Source: Agrococcus pavilionensis RW1
Lineage (GTDB): Bacteria; Actinomycetota; Actinomycetes; Actinomycetales; Microbacteriaceae
Reading direction: 5' to 3'
Length of the DNA: 64,000 nt
Assembly: GCF_000400485.1 (NCBI RefSeq)
Contig: NZ_ASHR01000004.1
Coordinates: 101,960-165,959 of the forward strand
The position numbers and the translations under genes are program-made. The notes under the pieces were generated by a model. The model was not told the origin of the DNA, ran no database searches, and saw only the letters and a list, made by a program, of their open reading frames with translations. Each line of letters opens with the position of its first letter. Position 1 is the first letter of the stretch. This document shows positions 54,152 to 64,000 of the stretch, in pieces.

Positions 54152-55015
54152 TCATTCGCGTCCCAGATCCCTGTGCTTGACCGCGACGCGCACGCCGGGC
54201 TGTCCCGACAGGCGCGAGGCGAGGTACTGCGCCATCGCGACCGAGCGGTGCTTGCCGCCCGTGCAGCCGACGCCGAGCACGGCGTGCAGCTTGTTCTCGC
54301 GCGCGAACCCCGCGAGCACCGGCTCGAGCGCCTCGACGTAGCGATCGGCGAACTCGCGCGCGCCCTCCTGCTCGAGCACGAAGTCGGAGACGACCTCCTC
54401 CGTGCCGTTGTGGCCGCGCAGGTCGGGGTTCCAGAAGGGGTTCGGCAGGAAGCGCATGTCGGCGATCAGGTCGGCGTCGACCGGAAGGCCGTACTTGAAG
54501 CCGAAGCTCATGACGGTGAGCACGACCTCGAGCTCGCCGCCGGGAGCGAAGCGCTCCCCCACGCGCGTCGTGAGCTGGTGCGGGTTGAGGCCCGTCGTGT
54601 CGAGCAGCTGGTCGGCCATGCCGCGCAGCGGCTCGAGCCGGTGGCGCTCCATGCGGATGCCGTCGAGGATCGTCCCGTCGCCCTGCAGCGGGTGCGGCCT
54701 GCGCACCTGCTCGTAGCGGCGCACGAGCTCGGCGTCGCTCGCCTCGAGGAAGAGCACGCGCACGGAGTGCTCGTTGCGCAGCATCTCGACGAAGCGCTTC
54801 GCGTCGTCGAAGAGCACGCCGCCGCGCACGTCGACGACGATGGCGAGCTTCGCCTCGGTCGCGTCGCCCGCCGCGGCCGTGCGCACGAGCGTGCGCAGCA
54901 TGCTCGGCGGCAGGTTGTCGACGACGAACCAGCCGAGGTCCTCGAGCGCGTTCGCGACCGTCGTGCGTCCTGCACCGGACATGCCGGTGATGATGACGAT
55001 CTCTCTCGCGTTCAC
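54152..55015 (-). CDS. rapZ: RNase adapter/nucleotide-binding protein RapZ (YvcJ family)
   Basis: P-loop protein; in E. coli RapZ directs RNase E to a small RNA controlling GlcN6P synthesis, while the Gram-positive role is less clear. The 287-residue product has the P-loop GMSGAGRTT at 11-19, in which the usual Lys is Arg (common in Actinobacteria), Walker-B-like [10 protein letters not shown] near 32, and the C-terminal sensor domain with [17 protein letters not shown] near 248. It overlaps whiA's possible ATG and follows uvrC by 13 bases. The yvcK gene usually found between rapZ and whiA is missing. Confidence 0.94.
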   Translation of the reverse strand: MNAREIVIITGMSGAGRTTVANALEDLGWFVVDNLPPSMLRTLVRTAAAGDATEAKLAIVVDVRGGVLFDDAKRFVEMLRNEHSVRVLFLEASDAELVRRYEQVRRPHPLQGDGTILDGIRMERHRLEPLRGMADQLLDTTGLNPHQLTTRVGERFAPGGELEVVLTVMSFGFKYGLPVDADLIADMRFLPNPFWNPDLRGHNGTEEVVSDFVLEQEGAREFADRYVEALEPVLAGFARENKLHAVLGVGCTGGKHRSVAMAQYLASRLSGQPGVRVAVKHRDLGRE

Positions 55016-55028
55016 AGCCTGCCGTTCC

Positions 55029-56923
55029 TCACCCTCGCGTGTCGGCCTCCATCGTATCGGCGCGCAGAGCGCGAGCGATGGCCTCGGCGAGCGCGGGGCC
55101 GACGCCCGGCACCTCGCGCAGCTCGTCGGGGGACGCGGCGCGCACGCGCTTCGCGGAGCCGAAGTGCTTGAGCAGCGCGCGCACGCGCGAGGGGCCGAGG
55201 CCGGGGATGCCGCTCAGCTGCGACTGGATCGCGCTCGAGCGCTTCTGCCGCTGGTAGCTGATCGCGACCCGGTGCGCCTCGTCGCGCAGCCGCTGCACGA
55301 GGTAGAGCGCCTCGCTCGAGCGCGGCAGGATGACCGGGAACTCGTCGTCCGGCAGCCACAGCTCCTCGAGCCGCTTCGCGATGCCGGCGAGCGCGACGCC
55401 CGTGACGCCCTGCTCGTCGAGCGCGCGCTTCGCCGCCTGCACCTGCGGCCGGCCGCCGTCGACGAGCAGCAGCTGCGGGGCGTAGGCGAAGCGGGTCGAC
55501 GCCGCGTCGGGGTCGCCCTCGACGAGGTACTTCGCGCGGCGGGTGATGACCTGGTGGATCGAGTCGGTGTCGTCGGTCGTCTGGGCGATCGCGAACCTGC
55601 GGTACTGGTCCTTGCGCGGCAGGCCGTCCTCGAAGACGACCATCGAGGCGACGACGCCCTGGCCGCCGAGGTGCGAGACGTCGAAGCACTCGATGCGCAG
55701 CGGCGCTTCGGCCATGCCGAGCGCCTCCTGCAGGTCGGCGAGCGCCTGGGATCGCGTGACGTAGTCGCTCGTGCGCTTCGTGCGCGCGACCTGCAGCGCG
55801 TGCGCGGCGTTGACGGTCGCCGAGTCGGCGAGCTTGCGCTTCTCGCCGCGCTGCGGCACCCGCACCTCGACGCGGCCGCTCAAGCCGTGGTCGACGCGGC
55901 GGTCGGTGAGCCACGCCTCGACCTCGGCGACGGCATCGGGCTGCTTGGGCAGCAGCACCTCGCGCGCGGGCGGGTCGCCCTCGTCGTAGGCGATCCGGAG
56001 GATCTGCGTCGCGAGCTCGCTGTCGTCGAGGTCGATCTCGGTGTCGACGACCCACGACTTCGTGCCCCGGATGCGGCCGCCGCGCACCGCGAACAGGTGC
56101 ACAGCGGCGCTCAGCTCGTCGTGCACGAGGCCGAACACGTCGGCGTCGACGTGGTCGGAGAGCACGACGCTCGTGCGCTCGAGCACCGACTCGAGCGCGG
56201 CGAGCTGGTCGCGCAGCCGCGCGGCGCGCTCGAACTCGAGCCTCGCGCTCGCGCGCTGCATCTCCTCGCGCACGCGATCGACGAACTCCTGGTCGCCGCC
56301 GTTCATGAACGCGACGAGGTCGCGCGCGATGTCGCGGTGCTCGGCGTGCGTGACGCGCCCGACGCACGGCGCCGAGCACTTGCCGATGTCGCCGAGCAGG
56401 CACGGGCGCCCCGAGCGCTCGGCCCGGTCGTACACCGACTGGCTGCAGGAGCGCATCGGGAAGGCCTTGAGCAGCAGATCGAGCGTCTCGCGGATCGCCC
56501 ACACCTTCGTGTACGGGCCGAAGTAGCGCGCGCCGCGCATGCCGCGGTTGCGGGTGATGAGCGCGCGCGGCACGTCCTCGCCCATCGTCACCGCGAGGTA
56601 CGGGTACGACTTGTCGTCCCGGAACTGCACGTTGAAGGGCGGCTCGTACTCCTTGATCCAGGTGAACTCGAGCTGCAGCGCCTCGAACTCGCTCGCCACG
56701 ATCGTCCACTCGACGCGCACGGCCGTGAGCACCATGCGGCGCGTGCGCTCGTGGAGCGCCTCGAGCGGCTGGAAGTAGTTCGAGAGCCGCTGGCGCAGGT
56801 TCTTCGCCTTGCCGACGTAGAGCACGCGCTCGTGCTCGTCGCGGAACCGGTAGACGCCGGGTGCGGTCGGGATCGTCCCGGGCGCCGGCTTGTAGGGGAC
56901 GGTGCGCGGCGCGCGTGCCCCGG

Positions 56924-56927
<4 letters not shown>
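55029..56927 (-). CDS. uvrC: Excinuclease ABC subunit UvrC
   Basis: Makes both incisions in nucleotide excision repair. The 632-residue product has the GIY-YIG nuclease (about 20-98; [20 protein letters not shown]), the conserved [17 protein letters not shown] near 168, a UVR motif near 215, the RNase H-like second nuclease (about 380-540; [31 protein letters not shown]) and tandem helix-hairpin-helix motifs at the end ([17 protein letters not shown]). ATG overlaps the uvrA stop by four bases. Confidence 0.97.
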
Positions 56928-59800
<2,873 letters not shown>

Positions 59801-59806
59801 CCAACG

Positions 59807-59812
59807 AGTCTA
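59807..59812 (-). promoter_or_regulatory. -10 hexamer of uvrA-uvrC (leaderless)
   Basis: TAGACT on the minus strand ending six bases before GTG 59800. Confidence 0.6.
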
Positions 59813-59853
59813 CGAGCGGCCACCCACACGCGCCCCGGGCGTTCGCCGACGGC

Positions 59854-61572
59854 TCACTCGGAGATGCGCGCGATCGGGTCGTCGAGCGCGACGACCGCGC
59901 CCTCGGCGACGAGCCGCTCGAGCGCGCCGGCGCGATCGGCGGCGACGCGCGTCTCGAGCTTCATGGCGTCGAGCACCGCGACCTCCCGGCCGGCCTCGAC
60001 GCGCTCCCCGTCGGCGACGAGCCAGCGCGCGAGGGTGCCCGGCACGGGAGCGCGCACGGCGCCGTCCGCCTCGGGCTGCTCGGCGCGGGAGGACGCCGGC
60101 TCGGCCCGCGCGGCGACGGCGAGCAGCGCATCCGGGAGCCCGAGCACGACGCGGCGACCGTCGACCTCGATCGGCACGCGCGTGAGCCCGCCCGGGGGCG
60201 CGATGGCGGCCCGCAGCTGCGGCTCGAGCCGCGGCATGAGCTCGTCCTCGATCCACTGCGTCGAGACGGCGAGGCCCTCGGTCGAGAAGGCCGGCTCGTC
60301 GAGCAGCGCCTCGGCGAGCGGCGCGATCGTCGCGACGCCCCGCACCTCGAGCTCGCCGAGCGCGCGGCGGAGCCGCACGAGCGCCGCGTCGCGGTCCTGC
60401 GCGTGCACGACGAGCTTCGCGACGAGCGAGTCGAAGGCCGCCTCGACCGCGTCGCCGGCCTCGACGCCCGCGTCCCAGTGGACGCCGGGACCTCCCGGCA
60501 CCCGCAGCGACGCGATGCGACCGGGGCTCGGCAGGAACCCGCGGCCCGGGTCCTCCGCGTTGATGCGCAGCTCGATCGCGTGGCCGAGCGGCTCGGGGGT
60601 CGCGGCGATCGAGGGGCCGAGGCCCTCCGCGATGCGCAGCTGCTCGCGCACGAGGTCGACGCCCGTGACGGCCTCGGTGACCGGATGCTCGACCTGCAGC
60701 CTCGTGTTGACCTCGAGGAACGACGCGGTGCCGTCGGCGCCGAGCAGGAACTCGACCGTGCCGGCGCCGCGGTAGTCGACCGCGGCGCAGATCGCGCGCG
60801 CCGCCTCGTGGATGCGCTCGCGCTGCGCGCGCTCGAGGCGGGGCGCGGGCGCCTCCTCGACGAGCTTCTGGCCGCGGCGCTGGAGCGAGCAGTCCCGATC
60901 GCCGACGACCACGACGCCGCCGCGGCCATCGCCGAGCACTTGCGCCTCGATGTGGCGGGGGCGCTCGAGGTAGCGCTCGACGAAGCACTCGGCGCGACCG
61001 AAGGCCGCGGCGGCCTCCCGCGCGGCCGTCTCGAACGCATCCGCCACCTCGTCGATCGAGCGCGCGACCCTCAGCCCCCGTCCCCCGCCGCCGAACGCCG
61101 CCTTGATCACGATCGGCAGCCCGTGCTCGCGCGCGAAGGCGACCGCTTCGCCGGCGTCGGCGAGCGGCCCGTCCGAGCCCGGCACGAGGGGCGCGCCGAC
61201 GCGCCGCGCGATCGAGCGCGCGGTGACCTTGTCGCCGAGCGCGTCGATGCTCTCGGGGGTCGGGCCGATCCACGTGAGCCCCGCGCCCTCGACGGCCCGG
61301 GCGAACGCGGCGCTCTCGGAGAGGAAGCCGTAGCCGGGGTGCACGGCGTCGGCGCCGGTCGCCCGCGCCGCCGCGAGCAGCGAGTCTGCGTCGAGGTAGG
61401 TCTCGGCCGCCGTCGAGCCGCCGAGCGCGACCGCCTCGTCGGCGTGCCGCACGTGCATCGCGTCGACGTCCTCGTCGGCGTACACCGCGACCGACCGGTA
61501 GCCCGCCTCGGCGCACGCGCGCGCGATGCGCACGGCGATCTCGCCGCGGTTGGCGATCAGGACTTTCTGCAT
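59854..61572 (-). CDS. Biotin carboxylase fused to biotin carboxyl carrier domain
   Basis: Acyl-CoA-carboxylase-like alpha chain: ATP-dependent carboxylation of its own biotin, then transfer to a partner. Of 572 residues, about 1-440 form the ATP-grasp biotin carboxylase ([13 protein letters not shown] at the start, [15 protein letters not shown] near 157, [14 protein letters not shown] near 287, RINAEDP), then a bridging region, and a BCCP domain at about 500-572 with biotinyl-Lys538 in VLDAMKLET. The first motif residue is Asp instead of the usual Glu. No carboxyltransferase beta gene is present; the next gene upstream is the urea-carboxylase-related PxpBC fusion, overlapping by 16 bases. 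Confidence 0.92.
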   Translation of the reverse strand: MQKVLIANRGEIAVRIARACAEAGYRSVAVYADEDVDAMHVRHADEAVALGGSTAAETYLDADSLLAAARATGADAVHPGYGFLSESAAFARAVEGAGLTWIGPTPESIDALGDKVTARSIARRVGAPLVPGSDGPLADAGEAVAFAREHGLPIVIKAAFGGGGRGLRVARSIDEVADAFETAAREAAAAFGRAECFVERYLERPRHIEAQVLGDGRGGVVVVGDRDCSLQRRGQKLVEEAPAPRLERAQRERIHEAARAICAAVDYRGAGTVEFLLGADGTASFLEVNTRLQVEHPVTEAVTGVDLVREQLRIAEGLGPSIAATPEPLGHAIELRINAEDPGRGFLPSPGRIASLRVPGGPGVHWDAGVEAGDAVEAAFDSLVAKLVVHAQDRDAALVRLRRALGELEVRGVATIAPLAEALLDEPAFSTEGLAVSTQWIEDELMPRLEPQLRAAIAPPGGLTRVPIEVDGRRVVLGLPDALLAVAARAEPASSRAEQPEADGAVRAPVPGTLARWLVADGERVEAGREVAVLDAMKLETRVAADRAGALERLVAEGAVVALDDPIARISE

Positions 61573-63161
61573 GGCGACTCCTCGAGGTGGGTGGGCGGCC
61601 GCTCGACGCGGAACCGGATGCAGGCGCCCGGCGGCAGCTGCCCCGCGAGGTCGAGGTCGTCGTCGACGACGGCGCCGATGACGGGGTACCCGCCCGTGAG
61701 CGGGTGGTCAGGCAGGAAGAGCACCGGCTGGCCGTCGGGCGGCACCTGGATGGCGCCCGTCACGCAGCCCTCGCTCTCGAGCTCCCCGTCCCGCGCCCGC
61801 TCGAGCGGGATCGCGCCCGCGAGGCGGAGGCCCACGCGGTCGGAGCGCGGCGTGACCTCCCACTCCTGCGCCTCGAGCGTCTCGAGCGCCGCGGCCGTGA
61901 ACCACTCGGCGCGCGGGCCGAGCACGACGCGCAGCTCGACGGTCTGCCCGGCGCGCGGGAGCGGTGCGCGCGGGGCGCCCGTCGGCGCGACGGCCGTCGC
62001 GCCCGCCGCGGGCCCGTGGAGCGGCAGCTCGTCGCCCGCCCCGAGCGGGGCGGGGCCGAGCTGTGCGAGCGTGTCGCTCGAGCGGCTCTCGAGCACCGGG
62101 TCGAGCGCGATGCCGCCGCGGATGCCGATGACGACGCGCAGCCCGTCCCGCACCGCGCCGATGCGCAGCTCGTCGCCGTCGTCGATCGCGACCGGGCGTC
62201 CCGGCTCGACCGGGATGGAGGCATCCGGGCGCTCGGTGTCGACGACGGATGCGTCGGCGAGCGCGCCCGTGAGGGCCACGACCGCGGGACCGCGGAAGCG
62301 CAGCGACGCGCCGCCGCCCGCGAGCTCGAGGCCCGCGTCGTGCGGCGGATTGCCCACCGCGCGGTTCGCCTCGCGCAGCGCCCGCCGATCGGCGGCCCCG
62401 GAGGCGGAGACGCCCTGCGCAGCCAGGCCGGGCCGACCGAGGTCCTGCACGAGCAGCTGCAGCCCGGGCCGCACGACCTCGAGCGCATGGCGAGCGCGCT
62501 CCGCGTCGCGAGGCGGGCGACGCTCGACCGGCGCGGCCTCGACGAGCTCACGGGCGGCGCGCGCGAAGCGCACCGCCGTGCCGGGCGCGAGCAGCGCCGG
62601 CGGTTCGCGCTCGAGATCCCACAGGACGGCGTCGGTGCGGCCGATGAGCTGCCAGCCGCCCGGACTCTCCTTCGGGTACACGCCGGAGTAGCGGCCTGCG
62701 AGCGCGACGGAGCCGGCCGGGATGCGCGTGCGCGGCGCGGACCGGCGAGGCACGTCGAAGCGCGGATCGTCCCCGACGAGGTAGCCGAAGCCCGGCGCGA
62801 AGCCGGTGAAGGCCACCCTCCACGCGGCGGCGAGATGGCGCTCGATGACCTCCTCGGGCGAGGCGCCGAGCACGCGCGCGACCTCGTCGAGGTCGTCCCC
62901 GTCGTAGCGCACCGGGATCGTCACCGAGCGCTCGCCGCCGTCGATCGCGGCCGTGGGCTCGATCGCGAGCAGTCGCTCGGCGAGCACCACCGGAGCGATG
63001 AGCGTCGGGTCGAAGCGCACGAGGATCGTGCGCGCACCGGGCACGAGCTCGCGCACGCCAGGGAGCGCCGCCGCCTCGATCGCCGGGAGCAGCCGCATCG
63101 ACTCGTCGAGGTCGGCGGACTCGAGCAGCAGCGCGGTGTCGGCCGCGGGCAGCACCCTCAC
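61557..63161 (-). CDS. 5-oxoprolinase subunits PxpB-PxpC fusion (KipI-KipA)
   Basis: A 534-residue fusion of the two cyclophilin-like subunits of the ATP-dependent 5-oxoprolinase PxpABC. Residues about 1-200 are PxpB/KipI (AFTGFAPGFGYLVGDDPRF near 116, SVALAGRYSGVYPKESPGGW near 148, then AVLWD), and about 225-525 are PxpC/KipA (RPGLQLLVQDLGRPGLAAQGVSASGAAD near 231, IGIRGGIAL near 342, HPLTGGYPVIG near 489). These domains are also homologous to the carboxyltransferase part of urea carboxylase. GTG 63161 starts nine bases after pxpA. Confidence 0.9.
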   Translation of the reverse strand: MRVLPAADTALLLESADLDESMRLLPAIEAAALPGVRELVPGARTILVRFDPTLIAPVVLAERLLAIEPTAAIDGGERSVTIPVRYDGDDLDEVARVLGASPEEVIERHLAAAWRVAFTGFAPGFGYLVGDDPRFDVPRRSAPRTRIPAGSVALAGRYSGVYPKESPGGWQLIGRTDAVLWDLEREPPALLAPGTAVRFARAARELVEAAPVERRPPRDAERARHALEVVRPGLQLLVQDLGRPGLAAQGVSASGAADRRALREANRAVGNPPHDAGLELAGGGASLRFRGPAVVALTGALADASVVDTERPDASIPVEPGRPVAIDDGDELRIGAVRDGLRVVIGIRGGIALDPVLESRSSDTLAQLGPAPLGAGDELPLHGPAAGATAVAPTGAPRAPLPRAGQTVELRVVLGPRAEWFTAAALETLEAQEWEVTPRSDRVGLRLAGAIPLERARDGELESEGCVTGAIQVPPDGQPVLFLPDHPLTGGYPVIGAVVDDDLDLAGQLPPGACIRFRVERPPTHLEESPCRKS

Positions 63162-63170
63162 CCGGTCACC

Positions 63171-63935
63171 TCACGCGCCGGCGAACGGCGCGATCGCGAC
63201 GCCGGCCGCCTCGAGCGCCGATCGGGTCGCCCTCGCCATCGCCACCGCTCCCGCGCTGTCGCCGTGCACGCAGATCGAGTCGGCCGCGACCGCGACGTCG
63301 CTGCCGTCGACGGCGCGCACGACGCCCTCGAGGGCGAGCCGGGTCATCCGCGCGGCGACGGCCGCGGGATCGTGCAGGACGGCGCCCGGCTCGGTGCGCG
63401 GCACGAGCAGCCCATCGGGCGCGTACGCGCGATCGGCGAACGCCTCCGCCGCCGTCGGCAGCCCCTCGCGCTCGGCGACCCGGAGCGCGACGCCGCCCGC
63501 GAGGCACAGGAGCACGAGCGACGGGTCGACGGCTCGGACGGCGCGGACGACGTCCCGCGCCTGCCGCTCGTCGTGCGCGATCGCGTTGTAGAGCGCACCG
63601 TGCGGCTTGACGTAGGCGACGCGGCCGCCGACCGCGGTCGCGAGCGCCTGCAGCGCGCCCAGCTGGTACTCGACGTGCGCCTGCAGCGTCGTCGACTCGA
63701 CGTCGACGGGCCGCCGGCCGAAGCCCTCGTAGTCGCGGTAGCCGGGGTGCGCGCCGATCGTGACCCCGTTCGCGACGGCCGCCTCGAGGGTCGCGCGGAT
63801 GCCCTCGGGCGTGCCGGCGTGGAAGCCGCACGAGACGTTCGCGCTCGAGACGATGCGCAGCATCGCCGCGTCGTCCCCGACGATGCGATCGGGCGCGTTC
63901 TCCCCCAGGTCGCTGTTGAGGTCGATCGTGGGCAT
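63171..63935 (-). CDS. pxpA: 5-oxoprolinase subunit PxpA (LamB/YcsF family)
   Basis: Catalytic-type subunit of the PxpABC 5-oxoprolinase, which opens 5-oxoproline to glutamate with ATP. The 254-residue product has IDLNSDLGE at 4-12, [14 protein letters not shown] near 30, [15 protein letters not shown] near 65, [15 protein letters not shown] near 108 and [16 protein letters not shown] near 220. ATG 63935 is chosen because it gives the family's [12 protein letters not shown] start with GAGG eight bases upstream; ATG 63953 would add six residues. First gene of a three-gene operon. Confidence 0.93.
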   Translation of the reverse strand: MPTIDLNSDLGENAPDRIVGDDAAMLRIVSSANVSCGFHAGTPEGIRATLEAAVANGVTIGAHPGYRDYEGFGRRPVDVESTTLQAHVEYQLGALQALATAVGGRVAYVKPHGALYNAIAHDERQARDVVRAVRAVDPSLVLLCLAGGVALRVAEREGLPTAAEAFADRAYAPDGLLVPRTEPGAVLHDPAAVAARMTRLALEGVVRAVDGSDVAVAADSICVHGDSAGAVAMARATRSALEAAGVAIAPFAGA

Positions 63936-64000
63936 GGCGACATCCTCGGGCATCGGGCGGGTGGGCGTCGACTCGGCGACGTGCCTCAGCTTCTTTGAGC

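Noticed and set aside
59801..59853. A LexA-type operator controlling uvrA
   Set aside because: No GAAC-n4-GTTC-like palindrome is visible in the spacer; only the -10 hexamer is.
63954..64000. Start of another gene at the right end of the window
   Set aside because: Only 47 bases remain upstream of pxpA and no coding motif or clear promoter could be supported.

Overview
The window is a gene-dense stretch of actinobacterial chromosome. Very high GC, the mycothiol gene mshC, RbpA, WhiA, PafB/PafC, OpcA, DUF3099 and a GlgA/GlgC pair with frequent GTG starts point to a member of Micrococcales, most likely Microbacteriaceae (an Agrococcus-like genus would fit; genus is a guess). Everything reads as core chromosome: I see no insertion sequence, prophage, CRISPR array or rRNA. 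The only stable RNA gene recognised is tRNA-Leu(GAG) at 9653-9738.

Layout. 1-9539: a block in the same order as the mycobacterial region from the M20 peptidase gene (Rv2141c) to tatC: M20 peptidase, uppP, mshC, PAC2 protein, HAD phosphatase, trmI, FKBP lipoprotein, pafB, pafC, tatA, tatC (cut by the window start). The Pup-proteasome genes that usually lie between trmI and pafB are absent. 9653-18457: tRNA-Leu, PspC protein, DNA polymerase IV, SGNH hydrolase, a penicillin-binding carboxypeptidase, a SpoU-type methyltransferase, a sirtuin, a glycosyltransferase with an alpha/beta hydrolase, a DEDDh exonuclease, a tandem-repeat spacer and ribosomal protein L31 type B. 18548-23969: an ABC ATPase, the divergent glycogen genes glgA and glgC, serB, a phosphoesterase and fabG. 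24066-32238: DUF3099 / Cys-His small protein / SURF1, a TRIC-type membrane protein, an ABC-F ATPase, a PEP mutase-family enzyme, bioY, pnuC, and a DEAD-box helicase coupled to an unknown gene. 32239-32508 is a hairpin-rich spacer. 32509-36588: Fe-S assembly operon sufB-sufD-Rieske ferredoxin-sufC-DUF59. 36773-40282: haem A synthesis (ctaA, ctaB), a Ppx/GppA phosphatase and an apparently frameshifted membrane-protein gene. 40459-48487: tightly overlapping pentose-phosphate operon tkt-tal-pgi-zwf-opcA-pgl. 48659-53064: gap-pgk-tpiA glycolytic operon, secG-rbpA, and sodA. 53157-59800: uvrA-uvrC-rapZ-whiA. 59854-63935: pxpA, a pxpB-pxpC fusion and a biotin carboxylase/BCCP fusion.

Working together. 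ctaA, ctaB and SURF1 support an aa3-type cytochrome oxidase. The suf genes build Fe-S clusters. tkt to pgl supply NADPH and pentoses, gap-pgk-tpiA form lower glycolysis, and glgA/glgC feed glycogen or maltose-1-phosphate. uvrA, uvrC, dinB, pafB and pafC form a DNA-damage theme.

The strongest non-gene signal is regulatory. Many first genes have a TAnnnT hexamer ending six or seven bases before the start codon with no leader, which is the pattern of leaderless mRNA. Several divergent gene pairs have these hexamers so close together that the two promoters must overlap. The three longest spacers between convergent genes hold unusual repeats. No clear new defence or biosynthetic system was found; the biotin carboxylase/PxpBC/PxpA cluster is the most promising unexplained biochemistry.
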